A stretch of DNA of 64,000 nt from Kitasatospora sp. NA04385 (lineage in GTDB: Bacteria > Actinomycetota > Actinomycetes > Streptomycetales > Streptomycetaceae). The stretch lies in assembly GCF_013364235.1 (NCBI RefSeq), contig NZ_CP054919.1, positions 4,884,087-4,948,086 of the forward strand, written 5' to 3'. Made by a program: the position numbers and the translations under genes. The stretch's first letter is position 1, and every line of letters starts with the position of its first letter. The notes beneath the pieces are model-generated. The model was not told the DNA's origin. It searched no databases and was given only the letters and a program-made list of their open reading frames with translations. Below are positions 32,028 through 42,205 of this stretch, piece after piece.

Positions 32028-32939
32028 GTGGGCGTCGAGATCGAGCGCAAGTTCCTCGTACCGGACGGCGAAACCGTCCCCGACGGACGGGAGTTCGACG
32101 TCCGGCAGGGATACCTGGCGGCGGACCCGGAGGGCGGCGAGGCGCGGCTGCGCCGGCAGGACGGCGCCTACTCGCTGACCGTCAAGCGCGGCTCCGGGCT
32201 GGTCCGCGGCGAGTGGGAGACCCCGCTGGACACCGAGCAGTTCGCCGTCCTGTGGCCCGCCACCGACGGCACCCGGATCCACAAGACCCGCCGGGTCGTC
32301 CCGCTCGGCCCGCACGAGGCCGTGGTCGACACCTTCCACGGCCGGCTCGCCGGACTGCGCACCGTCGAGGTCGAGTTCACCGACCGCCGGGCCGCCGACG
32401 CGTTCACCCCGCCGCCCTGGTTCGGCCCCGAGGTCACCGGCCGCCCCGCCTTCGCCAACCGGAACCTGGCCACCGCCACCGAGCCGCCCCGCCCCTGGTA
32501 CGCGGTCGGCCCCGGCGCGACGGGCGCGCGCCCGGCGGAGCCGGAGCTGATCGACACGGTGGCGTGGGTCCGGCTGGAGGAGGGCCGCATCCTGTGCGCC
32601 CGCCCGCGCGGCAAGGACGTCTTCTACATCCCCGGCGGCAAGCGCGAGGGCGCCGAGACCGACCTGCAGACCCTGATCCGCGAGGTCGCCGAGGAACTCT
32701 CCGTCACGCTCCTCCCCGACACCGTCGCCCACGTCGACACCTACCGGGCCGCGGCCCACGCCCAGGCCCCCGGCGCCGTCGTCTCGATGGCCTGCTACAC
32801 CGCCGACTACACCGGCACCCTCGCCGCCAGCAGCGAGATCGAGGAGGTCGCGTGGTTCCGCTACGACGACCGCGACCGCGTCCCCCCGGTCGACCAGGTC
32901 CTCTTCGACGACCTGCACCGCGCCGGCCGGCTGCGCTAG
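32028..32939 (+). CDS. CYTH phosphatase-Nudix hydrolase fusion
   Basis: A 303-residue two-domain protein. Residues 1-~155 form a CYTH (triphosphate tunnel) domain with the E-x-E-x-K motif at Glu4, Glu6 and Lys8 (VEIERKFLVPDG) and later basic/acidic tunnel strands (YSLTVKRGSGLVRGEWETPL, TVEVEFTD). Residues ~178-303 are a Nudix hydrolase with a complete box, G204-x5-E210-x7-R218-E-x2-E222-E223. CYTH enzymes cleave inorganic or organic triphosphates, and Nudix enzymes cleave nucleoside diphosphate linkages; the combined substrate is unknown. GGAGGAGG precedes the GTG at 32028. The frame is uninterrupted across the junction. Confidence 0.88.
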   Translation: MGVEIERKFLVPDGETVPDGREFDVRQGYLAADPEGGEARLRRQDGAYSLTVKRGSGLVRGEWETPLDTEQFAVLWPATDGTRIHKTRRVVPLGPHEAVVDTFHGRLAGLRTVEVEFTDRRAADAFTPPPWFGPEVTGRPAFANRNLATATEPPRPWYAVGPGATGARPAEPELIDTVAWVRLEEGRILCARPRGKDVFYIPGGKREGAETDLQTLIREVAEELSVTLLPDTVAHVDTYRAAAHAQAPGAVVSMACYTADYTGTLAASSEIEEVAWFRYDDRDRVPPVDQVLFDDLHRAGRLR

Positions 32940-33184
32940 GCCCGCCCGGGCCCGGGGCCCGGGCCGACCTGTACGGGAGCCGCCCCCCGGTACCCCGGGC
33001 GCCCGATCTGTACGCCAATCGGACAGACGCGAGGTATGCCGGGATAGCGGCGCGATTCCCTGGGTATGGCAGAGTTCGGCAGCATTCGTCACGATCCGTG
33101 AGCCCGCGACGGCACGGCGTGGCCGCGGCCCGCGCCCCGGCGACCCGCCGGGGGCGTCCCAGTGGCGGTGGGGAGGCCCCGTAG

Positions 33185-35980
33185 GTGGCGAAGCCGGGTG
33201 ACGGCGGAGGAGAGCGCGAGGCGTCCGGCCTGCCCCCGCGCGGGGCGCGGCGCTCCGGCGGCCCCGCGGGCGGCGCCGGGCGGGCCTCCGCCCGGGCCCG
33301 GCTGCGGCGCGGCCGCCCCGGCCAGACCGCGCCCCGCCGTGCTGCCCGGCAGCTCCCCGAGCGCCGGCCCCGCCCCCAGCCGCCCACCGCGCCCGGCCCC
33401 GCCCGGCTCCCGGCCCGCGGCCGCCCCGCCCGGCCCTTCCCCGGCGCGCCCGAGGTGCACCCCGGCGCCCCGGCCGACACCGGCCCCACCTCCCTGCACC
33501 CCAGCCGCCGCACCGAGGGCGGCAGCCTGCTGGACGTGGTCCGGGTGGCCATCGTCATCCTCGACACCTCGGGCCGGGTGGTGCTGTGGAGCCCCGCCGC
33601 CGAGGAGATGCTCGGCTGGCCCAGCGAGGTGCTGGTCGGCCGCGCCGTCGACGAGCTGATCCCCGACCCGGACCAGGTGCGGCGCATCCGCGCCGCCGTC
33701 CAGGAGACGCTGCGCCGCGGCTCCTGGCACGGCTTCACCGAACTCGCCGACCGGGACGGCCTGCAGGTCGAGGTGGAGGCCAGGCTCTCGCTGCTGGTCG
33801 ACGGCGACGGCGCCCCGTACGTGCAGGCCGCGCTCACCGAGGCCGCCGCGCTGCGCGCCGTCGAACGGGACCTCGCGGTCCGCGACGCCCTGTTCGAGCA
33901 GTCCCCGCTCGGCATCGCCGTCCTCGACACCGACCTGCGCTACACCGCGGTCAACCGCACCCTGGCCGACATGAACGGCCTGCCCGCCGAGGAGCACATC
34001 GGCCGCACCACCGGCGAGACGCTGCCCGAGCGCTCCGCCGACGAGATCACCGCCGTCCAGCGCCAGGTGCTGGCCACCGGCGAGCCGGTCATCGACGTCA
34101 CGCTGGCCTCCCCGTCCACCGCCCGCTCCGGCTACCGGTCGATCTCCTACAGCCGGATGACCGACCGCTCCGGCCGGGTGCTGGGCATCTCCGGCACCGT
34201 GATGGACGTCACCGAGCGCTACCGGGCGGTGGCCAAGGTCGAGGGCGCCCGGCGCCGGCTGTCGCTGCTCAACGAGTTCGGCTCCCGGGTCGGCGACCTG
34301 CTGGACGCCTCGATGATCGCCCAGGAGCTGGCCGGCGCGGTCGTCCCCCGGCTCGCCGACTACGCCGGGGTGATCCTGCTGCAGGCCGTCGCGCACGGCG
34401 ACGACCTGCCCCGGCACGGCCACGACCGGCGCACCTCGCTGCTGCAACTGGGCGTCGCCGCGATCCAGCAGGGCCCCGCCGTGGAGACCATGCTCCGGCA
34501 CGGCGCCCGGATCACCTTCGAGGAGGACTCCGTCTTCGGCCGGGTGCTGCGCAGCGGCGTCCCCGAGATGCTCTCCGGCGGCAACGGCGCCGAGGAGCTG
34601 TCCTTCGCCGGCGACCCCAAGGTCGAGGCCGCCCGCGAACTCGGCGTCCACTCCCGGCTGGTGGTCCCGCTGCGGGCCCGCGGCATCGTGATCGGCCTGC
34701 TGGTGGTCAGCCGGGCCGGCTACCGCGAGGGCTTCGACCGCGACGACCTCGCCTTCACCGTCGAGCTCGCCGACCGGGCCGGCAGCTCCCTCGACAACGC
34801 CCGCCTGTACGCCCGCGAGCGCACCGCCGCGCTCACCCTGCAGCGCACCCTGCTGCCCCAGCAGGTCCCGCAGCCCACCGGCGTCGAGGTCGCCTACCGG
34901 TACGTGCCCGGCTCCAGCGGCACCGAGGTCGGCGGCGACTGGTTCGACGTCATCCCGCTGCCCGGCGACCGCACCGCCCTGGTGGTCGGCGACGTGATGG
35001 GCCACGGCCTGCGGGCCGCCGCCACGATGGGCCGGCTGCGCACCGCCGTCCGCGTGCTGGCCGCCCTGGACCTGGCCCCCGAGGCCGTCCTGCGGCACGT
35101 CCACGAGCTCACCGACGACCTCGCCCAGGGCCCCGACGAGGCCCTGCTCGCCACCTGCGTCTACGCGGTCTTCGACCCCGCCCGGCGCAGCCTGACCGTC
35201 ACCAAGGCCGGCCACATCCCGCCGGTCCTGGTGGTGCCCGGCGCCGACGCCGAGCCGGCCCGCTCCGGCGGCCCGCTGCCCGGCGGCGCCGGCCAGGTGC
35301 TCGACCTGCCCTCCGGCGCGCCGCTCGGCGTGGGCGGGGTGCCGTTCGAGTCCATCGAGATGGAGATCCCGGACGGCAGCCTGCTCGCCCTGTGCACCGA
35401 CGGGCTGGTGGAGTCCCGGGACAAGGATCTGGACGTGGGACTGGGGAGGTTGATCAGCGTGCTCGAACAGCCGTACGCCTCGATCCAGCAGGCGTGCGAG
35501 GCCGTCCTCGACACCATGGAGCAGGGCCGCGAGCCCGACGACGTGGCCCTGCTGCTGGCCCGGCTCGGCCGCGGCCGGGCCGACGTGCCCACCGCCGGCT
35601 GGACGCTGCCCGCCGAACCGACCGCGGTCTCCCGGGCCCGCCGGCTGGTCCGCGGCACGCTGTCCGACTGGGGCGCCGAGGAACTCACCGACACCGCCGA
35701 ACTGCTCGTCAGCGAACTGGTCACCAACGCCGTCCGGTACGCCAGCGCCCCGATCGGCGTCCGGCTGACCCTCGGCGAACTGCTCCTGGTGGAGATCTCC
35801 GACCCGCTGCCCGACCCGCCCCGCGAGCGCCACGCCGGGGCGGGCGACGAGGGCGGGCGCGGCCTGGAGCTGGTCCGCAGGCTCGCCCTGCGCTGGGGCA
35901 CCAGGGCCGAGGGACTGGGCAAAGTGGTCTGGTTCGAGCTCGCGAATTCGGAGGTTCAACTACCCGATTCGATGTTGTGA
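33185..35980 (+). CDS. PAS-PAS-GAF-SpoIIE phosphatase-HATPase regulator, first copy
   Basis: A 931-residue cytoplasmic PP2C-type serine phosphatase fused to an anti-sigma-like kinase domain. After a disordered Arg/Pro-rich head (1-110), PAS1 spans about 114-210 (VVRVAIVILDTSGRVVLWSP) and PAS2 about 233-345. GAF covers about 358-540 and SpoIIE about 550-795, with metal residues in TEVGGDWFDVIPLPG, VVGDVMGHG, CTDGLVES and DDVALLLARLG. HATPase_c lies at about 805-925 (ELLVSELVTNAVRYA, DEGGRGLELVRRLA). It would dephosphorylate and rephosphorylate an anti-anti-sigma factor; no such partner gene adjoins it. The start is GTG 33185. Confidence 0.9.
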   Translation: MAKPGDGGGEREASGLPPRGARRSGGPAGGAGRASARARLRRGRPGQTAPRRAARQLPERRPRPQPPTAPGPARLPARGRPARPFPGAPEVHPGAPADTGPTSLHPSRRTEGGSLLDVVRVAIVILDTSGRVVLWSPAAEEMLGWPSEVLVGRAVDELIPDPDQVRRIRAAVQETLRRGSWHGFTELADRDGLQVEVEARLSLLVDGDGAPYVQAALTEAAALRAVERDLAVRDALFEQSPLGIAVLDTDLRYTAVNRTLADMNGLPAEEHIGRTTGETLPERSADEITAVQRQVLATGEPVIDVTLASPSTARSGYRSISYSRMTDRSGRVLGISGTVMDVTERYRAVAKVEGARRRLSLLNEFGSRVGDLLDASMIAQELAGAVVPRLADYAGVILLQAVAHGDDLPRHGHDRRTSLLQLGVAAIQQGPAVETMLRHGARITFEEDSVFGRVLRSGVPEMLSGGNGAEELSFAGDPKVEAARELGVHSRLVVPLRARGIVIGLLVVSRAGYREGFDRDDLAFTVELADRAGSSLDNARLYARERTAALTLQRTLLPQQVPQPTGVEVAYRYVPGSSGTEVGGDWFDVIPLPGDRTALVVGDVMGHGLRAAATMGRLRTAVRVLAALDLAPEAVLRHVHELTDDLAQGPDEALLATCVYAVFDPARRSLTVTKAGHIPPVLVVPGADAEPARSGGPLPGGAGQVLDLPSGAPLGVGGVPFESIEMEIPDGSLLALCTDGLVESRDKDLDVGLGRLISVLEQPYASIQQACEAVLDTMEQGREPDDVALLLARLGRGRADVPTAGWTLPAEPTAVSRARRLVRGTLSDWGAEELTDTAELLVSELVTNAVRYASAPIGVRLTLGELLLVEISDPLPDPPRERHAGAGDEGGRGLELVRRLALRWGTRAEGLGKVVWFELANSEVQLPDSML

Positions 35981-36082
35981 CGTTGAAGGGCGTGTGCGCC
36001 CGCACCCAGATGATGAATACTCGGACATCGAATACTCGGTCTTCTCGACACCGGATGGGCGCGGGTTGGAGGGGTCGGTCCG

Positions 36083-38599
36083 TTGAACAGCTTCCCGGCA
36101 CGGAACGTGACGCACGGCAGCGGCGGCTATGCCGCGGTGCCGGAGCAGCCGGGTGCCCCGACGACCCCCGCCACGCTGCCGCTCGGCTGGGGACGGGGCG
36201 CCTCGGGCACCATCTACGACTACATCAGGGTCGCGACCTTCGCGATCGGCCCCGACGGGCGGATCGCCCAGTGGAGCGACCGGGCCGCCGAGTTCTTCGG
36301 CGTCCCCGCCGCGGAGGCGGTCGGCGCCGACCCGATCACCGCGTTCATCCCGCGCGAGCTGTGGCAGCGCGGCCGGGCCCGGCTGGAGCGCATCCTGTCC
36401 GGCGAGGAGTGGGTCGGCACCGCCCCCTACCGGGACCTCAGCGGCGCCGAGAGCCTCGCCGAGGTCTACGCGATGCCCGCCAGCGCCGACGGCTCCGCCA
36501 CCTGCCTGGCCGTCGACCTCGGCCGGCTGCGCGCCATCGAGACCGACCTGGCCGCCTCCGAGGCGGTCATCGGCCAGACCCCCACCGGCTTCTTCCTGTT
36601 CGACACCGACCTCAGGCTCCAGCGGGTCAACGCCGCCTTCGCGGCCGGCGTCGGCCGCAGCCCCGCCGCCCTCCAGGGCCTCGCCCCCGGCGACGTGTTC
36701 CGCCCCTCCGACGCGGACCGGCTGCTGCTCGCCCTGCGCAAGGTGCTCACCGGCCAGGAGCCCGTCCTCGACCTGCGGCTGTCCGGCCCGGTCCGGGCCG
36801 CCCGCCCCAGCGCCGGCCGCGACGAGGACCAGCGCACCTGGGCCGTCTCGCTGTACCGGCTCACCGCCGCCGGCGGCCGCCCGATCGGCGTGGCCGGCCA
36901 GGTCCAGGACGTCACCAGCCGGCACATCGCCGAACGCGAGGCGGCCGGCGTGCGCCGCAGCCTCGCCCTGCTGAACGAGGCCTCCACCCACATCGGCTCC
37001 ACCCTCGACCTGGAGACCACCGCCAAGGAACTGCTCGACGTGATCGTCCCGCAGTTCTGCGACGTCGCCACCGTCGACCTGTACACCGCGCTGCTCACCG
37101 GAGACTCCGCCCCGCTCAGCGCCAACCCGGAGAGCGGCGAACTGCGCCGGGTCGCCGTCTCCAGCGTGGTCGGCAACGCCCCCTCGGTGCTCGGCAGCGA
37201 GCGCGGCGGCGTCCGGGTCGCCGAGGCCGGCGGCACGCTCTGCTACCCGCCGCGCTCCCCGCACGCCCGGGCCCTGCGCACCGGCCGCAGCGTCGTCCCG
37301 CAGCCCGGGCCCGATCCGCTGCTGCGCTCCACCCTGGTGGTGCCGCTGGTCGCCCGCGACCAGGTGCTCGGCCTGGTCCAGCTGTCCCGGGCGATCGGCA
37401 GCGAGCCGTTCGACGCCCGCGAGGTCGCGATCGCCGAGGAGCTGGTCGCCCGCGCCGCCGTCTGCGTCGACAACGCCCGCCTGTACCGCCGCGAGCACGA
37501 GCGCGCGCTGATCCTCCAGCGCAGCCTGCTGCCCCCCGGCAACCCGGCCGCCTCCGGCCTGGAGATCGCCCGCCGCTACCTGCCCAGCAACAACAACACC
37601 GAGGTCGGCGGCGACTGGTTCGACGTCATCCCGCTGCCCGGCAGCCGCACCGCCCTGGTGATCGGCGACGTGATGGGCCGCGGCCTGCGGGCCGCCGTCG
37701 CGATGGGCCAGCTGCGCACCGCCGTGCGCACCCTGGCCATGCTCGACCTCGACCCCGAAGAGGTGCTCTCCGCCCTCGACGAGATCGCCCGCGGCCTGGG
37801 CAACGACGAGGACCCGGACCGCTCCAGCGCCGAGGTCTACCTCGCCACCTGCGTCTACGCCGTGTACGACGCCGTCAAGCAGCGCTGCACCTTCGCCAAC
37901 GCCGGCCACCTCCCGCCGGTCCTGCTCGCCCCCGGCCAGGGCGCCCGCACCATCACCGTGCCGCCCGGCCTGCCGCTGGGCGTCGGCGGCGAGCCGTTCG
38001 AGGAGGTCACCGTCGACCTGCCGGAGGGCGCCGTGCTGGCCCTCTACACCGACGGCCTGGTGGAGTCCCGCAAGCACCAGCTCGACGAGGGCATCGACGC
38101 CTTCCGAGCCGCGCTGGCCGCCGGGTCCGAGCAGATCGAGGAGCTCTGCGACCAGGTCCTGGACGAGCTCAACCCGCACCACGGCGAGGACGACATCGCC
38201 CTGCTGATGGCCAAGGTCAAGGGCCTGCCCAAGGGCTCGGTCGGCGACTGGCGCTTCCCCTCCGAGCCGACCTCGGTCGCCAAGGCCCGCGAGGCCGCCT
38301 GCGGCTGGCTGCTGGAACGCGGCCTGGACGAGCTGGTCGACACCTCCGAGCTGCTGGTCAGCGAGCTGGTCACCAACGCGCTGCGGCACGGCCGCGGCGA
38401 GATCCGGCTGCGCCTGCTGCGCGACAAGACCATGGTCTGCGAGGTCTGGGACGACGCCTACGCCCAGCCGCGCCAGCGCCGCGCCCAGGAGACCGACGAG
38501 GGCGGCCGCGGCCTCCAGCTGGTCTCCCTGCTGGCCGAGCGCTGGGGCAGCCGCCGCACCCCCAAGGGCAAGATCGTCTGGTTCGAGCTGGCGCTCTAG
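36083..38599 (+). CDS. PAS-GAF-SpoIIE phosphatase-HATPase regulator, second copy
   Basis: An 838-residue paralogue of the preceding gene, in the same order: PAS about 45-135 (IRVATFAIGPDGRIAQWSDR), a second PAS about 160-280, GAF about 295-465, and SpoIIE about 475-710 (NNTEVGGDWFDVIPLPGSRT, IGDVMGRGL, YTDGLVESR, DDIALLMAKV). HATPase_c is at about 720-835. The TTG start at 36083 follows GGAGGGG. It starts 102 bases after the first copy, likely one operon from local duplication. The sensory halves have diverged more than the phosphatase halves, implying different input signals to a shared output. Its stop overlaps the convergent gene's stop (CTAG). Confidence 0.88.
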   Translation: MNSFPARNVTHGSGGYAAVPEQPGAPTTPATLPLGWGRGASGTIYDYIRVATFAIGPDGRIAQWSDRAAEFFGVPAAEAVGADPITAFIPRELWQRGRARLERILSGEEWVGTAPYRDLSGAESLAEVYAMPASADGSATCLAVDLGRLRAIETDLAASEAVIGQTPTGFFLFDTDLRLQRVNAAFAAGVGRSPAALQGLAPGDVFRPSDADRLLLALRKVLTGQEPVLDLRLSGPVRAARPSAGRDEDQRTWAVSLYRLTAAGGRPIGVAGQVQDVTSRHIAEREAAGVRRSLALLNEASTHIGSTLDLETTAKELLDVIVPQFCDVATVDLYTALLTGDSAPLSANPESGELRRVAVSSVVGNAPSVLGSERGGVRVAEAGGTLCYPPRSPHARALRTGRSVVPQPGPDPLLRSTLVVPLVARDQVLGLVQLSRAIGSEPFDAREVAIAEELVARAAVCVDNARLYRREHERALILQRSLLPPGNPAASGLEIARRYLPSNNNTEVGGDWFDVIPLPGSRTALVIGDVMGRGLRAAVAMGQLRTAVRTLAMLDLDPEEVLSALDEIARGLGNDEDPDRSSAEVYLATCVYAVYDAVKQRCTFANAGHLPPVLLAPGQGARTITVPPGLPLGVGGEPFEEVTVDLPEGAVLALYTDGLVESRKHQLDEGIDAFRAALAAGSEQIEELCDQVLDELNPHHGEDDIALLMAKVKGLPKGSVGDWRFPSEPTSVAKAREAACGWLLERGLDELVDTSELLVSELVTNALRHGRGEIRLRLLRDKTMVCEVWDDAYAQPRQRRAQETDEGGRGLQLVSLLAERWGSRRTPKGKIVWFELAL

Positions 38600-39732
38600 G
38601 CCGCCGGGCCCTCCAGCACCACGGCCGCGGCCCGGCGCTCCACCAGGGCGATCCGGGCCAGGCCGGGGGAGAGCCTCCGGGCCCGGTCCAGGGCCCGCGC
38701 GGCCTGCTCGGGGCGGCCGGCGGCGAGCAGCGCCGCCGCCAGCGAGCACTCGGCACCCGCCACCGACAGCAGGTCCAGCTGCGGCCCCACGGCCCGGTCG
38801 GCCGCCTTCACGGCCGCCTCCCGCTCCCCGCGCAGCCGCAGCAGGTCGGCCCGCACCGGGGTCCGTCGGGTGTGGTCCTCGAACGCCGAGGTCAGCGCCG
38901 CCAGCCGCGGCAGGTAGTCGGCGGGCGGCAGCAGTCCGGCGTCCGCCGCGCACACCAGCGCCTCGGCGCGGGCGAGGTCGGCGGCCCAGCCCAGGTGGGC
39001 GACCGGCGCGGCGGGGACGATCCGCCCGGCCCGCTCCAGGGCCTCCTCCCACGCGCCGGCGGCCAGCAGCGCCCGCACCCGGAGCACGTCGCCGCTCAGG
39101 GTGCCGCCCGCCGGTTCGGCGGCCAGGGCGGCCACCGCGTCGGCGGGCCGCCCGTCCAGCAGCGCCCGGGCGGCCGCCAGCTGCGCCGGGGAGGCGTACG
39201 CCTCGGCCAGCAGCGCGGGGGAGGCGGTGGGCAGCCGGAGGACCACCCAGCCCGGGCAGCCCGGGAACCGGCTCTGGAGGGCCACCTCCAGCAGCGGAAG
39301 CCCCGCCGTCATCAGGCCGAACAGCTGCCAGCCGCCCCGGGTCGCCGCCACCAGCCACCCGCCGAGCACCAGCGCCGGGACGTACGCGGCCGTCACCGCC
39401 GCCCAGGCCCGCGGGCGGGGGGCCGGGACGAGCAGGCGCGCGCAGACGACCAGCGGCAGCGGCACCGACCGCAGCGCCAGCGGGGCCCCGCCCAGCCGCC
39501 GGACCCGGACCATCCGGCCCACCCCCAGCCCGTACCCGGTCGGGACCAGCCCGGCGGGGCGACCGAGCAGGGTCAGGGCGGACTGGGTCAGCAGGTTGCC
39601 GGCCAGCAGACCGCCGTAGACCGCGGGCATCGCCACGTACGGCGGCGGGTACTCGGCCCCGGACAGCAGCAGGGCGGACAGCAGCGCGACGAAGATCGCG
39701 AAGGCGATCAGCAACCGGGTCTTCTTCTTCAC
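38596..39732 (-). CDS. Membrane protein with TPR-like C-terminal helices
   Basis: A 378-residue protein of unknown function. The GTG at 39732 opens VKKKTRLLIAFAIFVALLSA, a basic start then a first membrane helix. Further hydrophobic segments occur at about 40-60 and in pairs at about 90-150. The C-terminal ~190 residues are Ala/Leu/Arg-rich helical repeats (LAEAYASPAQLAAARALLDG, LAAALLAAGRPEQAARALDR) resembling TPR units. It is convergent with the second phosphatase gene, sharing a CTAG in their stops. No partner suggests a role. Confidence 0.7.
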   Translation of the reverse strand: MKKKTRLLIAFAIFVALLSALLLSGAEYPPPYVAMPAVYGGLLAGNLLTQSALTLLGRPAGLVPTGYGLGVGRMVRVRRLGGAPLALRSVPLPLVVCARLLVPAPRPRAWAAVTAAYVPALVLGGWLVAATRGGWQLFGLMTAGLPLLEVALQSRFPGCPGWVVLRLPTASPALLAEAYASPAQLAAARALLDGRPADAVAALAAEPAGGTLSGDVLRVRALLAAGAWEEALERAGRIVPAAPVAHLGWAADLARAEALVCAADAGLLPPADYLPRLAALTSAFEDHTRRTPVRADLLRLRGEREAAVKAADRAVGPQLDLLSVAGAECSLAAALLAAGRPEQAARALDRARRLSPGLARIALVERRAAAVVLEGPAA

Positions 39733-39944
39733 CGGCGTAGCTTCCCGATCCCGTGGTGCGTACGGGAAGGAACGAGACGCACTTGTGATCCGCACCGCCC
39801 CGCAGCTGCCCGTTTCGGCTCCGTTGGGGCCTTCCCCGTACGATGGGAAGAAGCCGAGGCATGTGCCGTGCCCGGCGGGTGGACCGGTGAATGCTGACGC
39901 GGGCCGGGCACCGTGACCCACGATTCCGGGAGAATCAGCGCCGC

Positions 39945-41849
<1,905 letters not shown>

Positions 41850-41877
41850 CGCCCGGGGTCGCACCCCGTTGACCGGC

Positions 41878-41919
41878 CGACCGGCCGGCGTCCTCGCGGA
41901 CGCCGGCCGGTCGTGTTTT
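41878..41919 (+). terminator. Terminator after typA, perfect 16-bp stem
   Basis: CGACCGGCCGGCGTCC pairs exactly with its complement around a TCGC loop and is followed by TGTTTT. It begins 28 bases after the typA stop. Confidence 0.9.
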
Positions 41920-42205
41920 CGGTGACGCACCGTCACGTCCGGACAGGCGCGGGTCGTTCGTTAATCGGACGTCACGCATCGTCATCCGTGACAACTGTCC
42001 GTTTCGCCCATGTCTGAGTATGTCTTTAATGTCCGTTTTCCGGGATTCATCCACCGTTCATGTGACCAAATTGAAATCCGTATTGGTCAGTTCCGTATCC
42101 GTGAGTGACCGATAGTGGGTGCAGTCGAGCTCGGGTCGAGGCTCCTGCGCAGGGGTGCGCGCCAGGCCGCGAGTGATCTGCAACACGATTTCAGGAGGAC
42201 ACCCA
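41920..42205 (+). promoter_or_regulatory. Control region of the first opp operon
   Basis: This AT-richer stretch has no gene. It holds an inverted repeat TGACCAA-N13-TTGGTCA at 42063-42089, overlapping a possible -35 (TTGAAA, 42071) with TATCCG 19 bases on. ATGTCCGTTTT (42029-42039) followed after 5 bases by ATTCATC is nearly repeated at 60400-60423 upstream of the bldK-like operon. ATCGGACGTC (41964) also recurs at 60455. Confidence 0.55.

Noticed and set aside
35960..39862. A 1300-codon minus-strand frame under the second phosphatase gene
   Set aside because: Composition is Gly/Ala/Val-rich with no recognisable domain, as expected for the antisense of G/C-ending codons; only the membrane protein ending at 38596 in a different frame is supported.
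33586..39897. A 2103-codon open frame across both SpoIIE-type phosphatase genes and beyond
   Set aside because: It is a shifted frame of high-GC coding DNA with Arg/Pro/Gly-rich, low-complexity translation and no domain; the true frames contain full PAS, GAF, PP2C and HATPase motifs.
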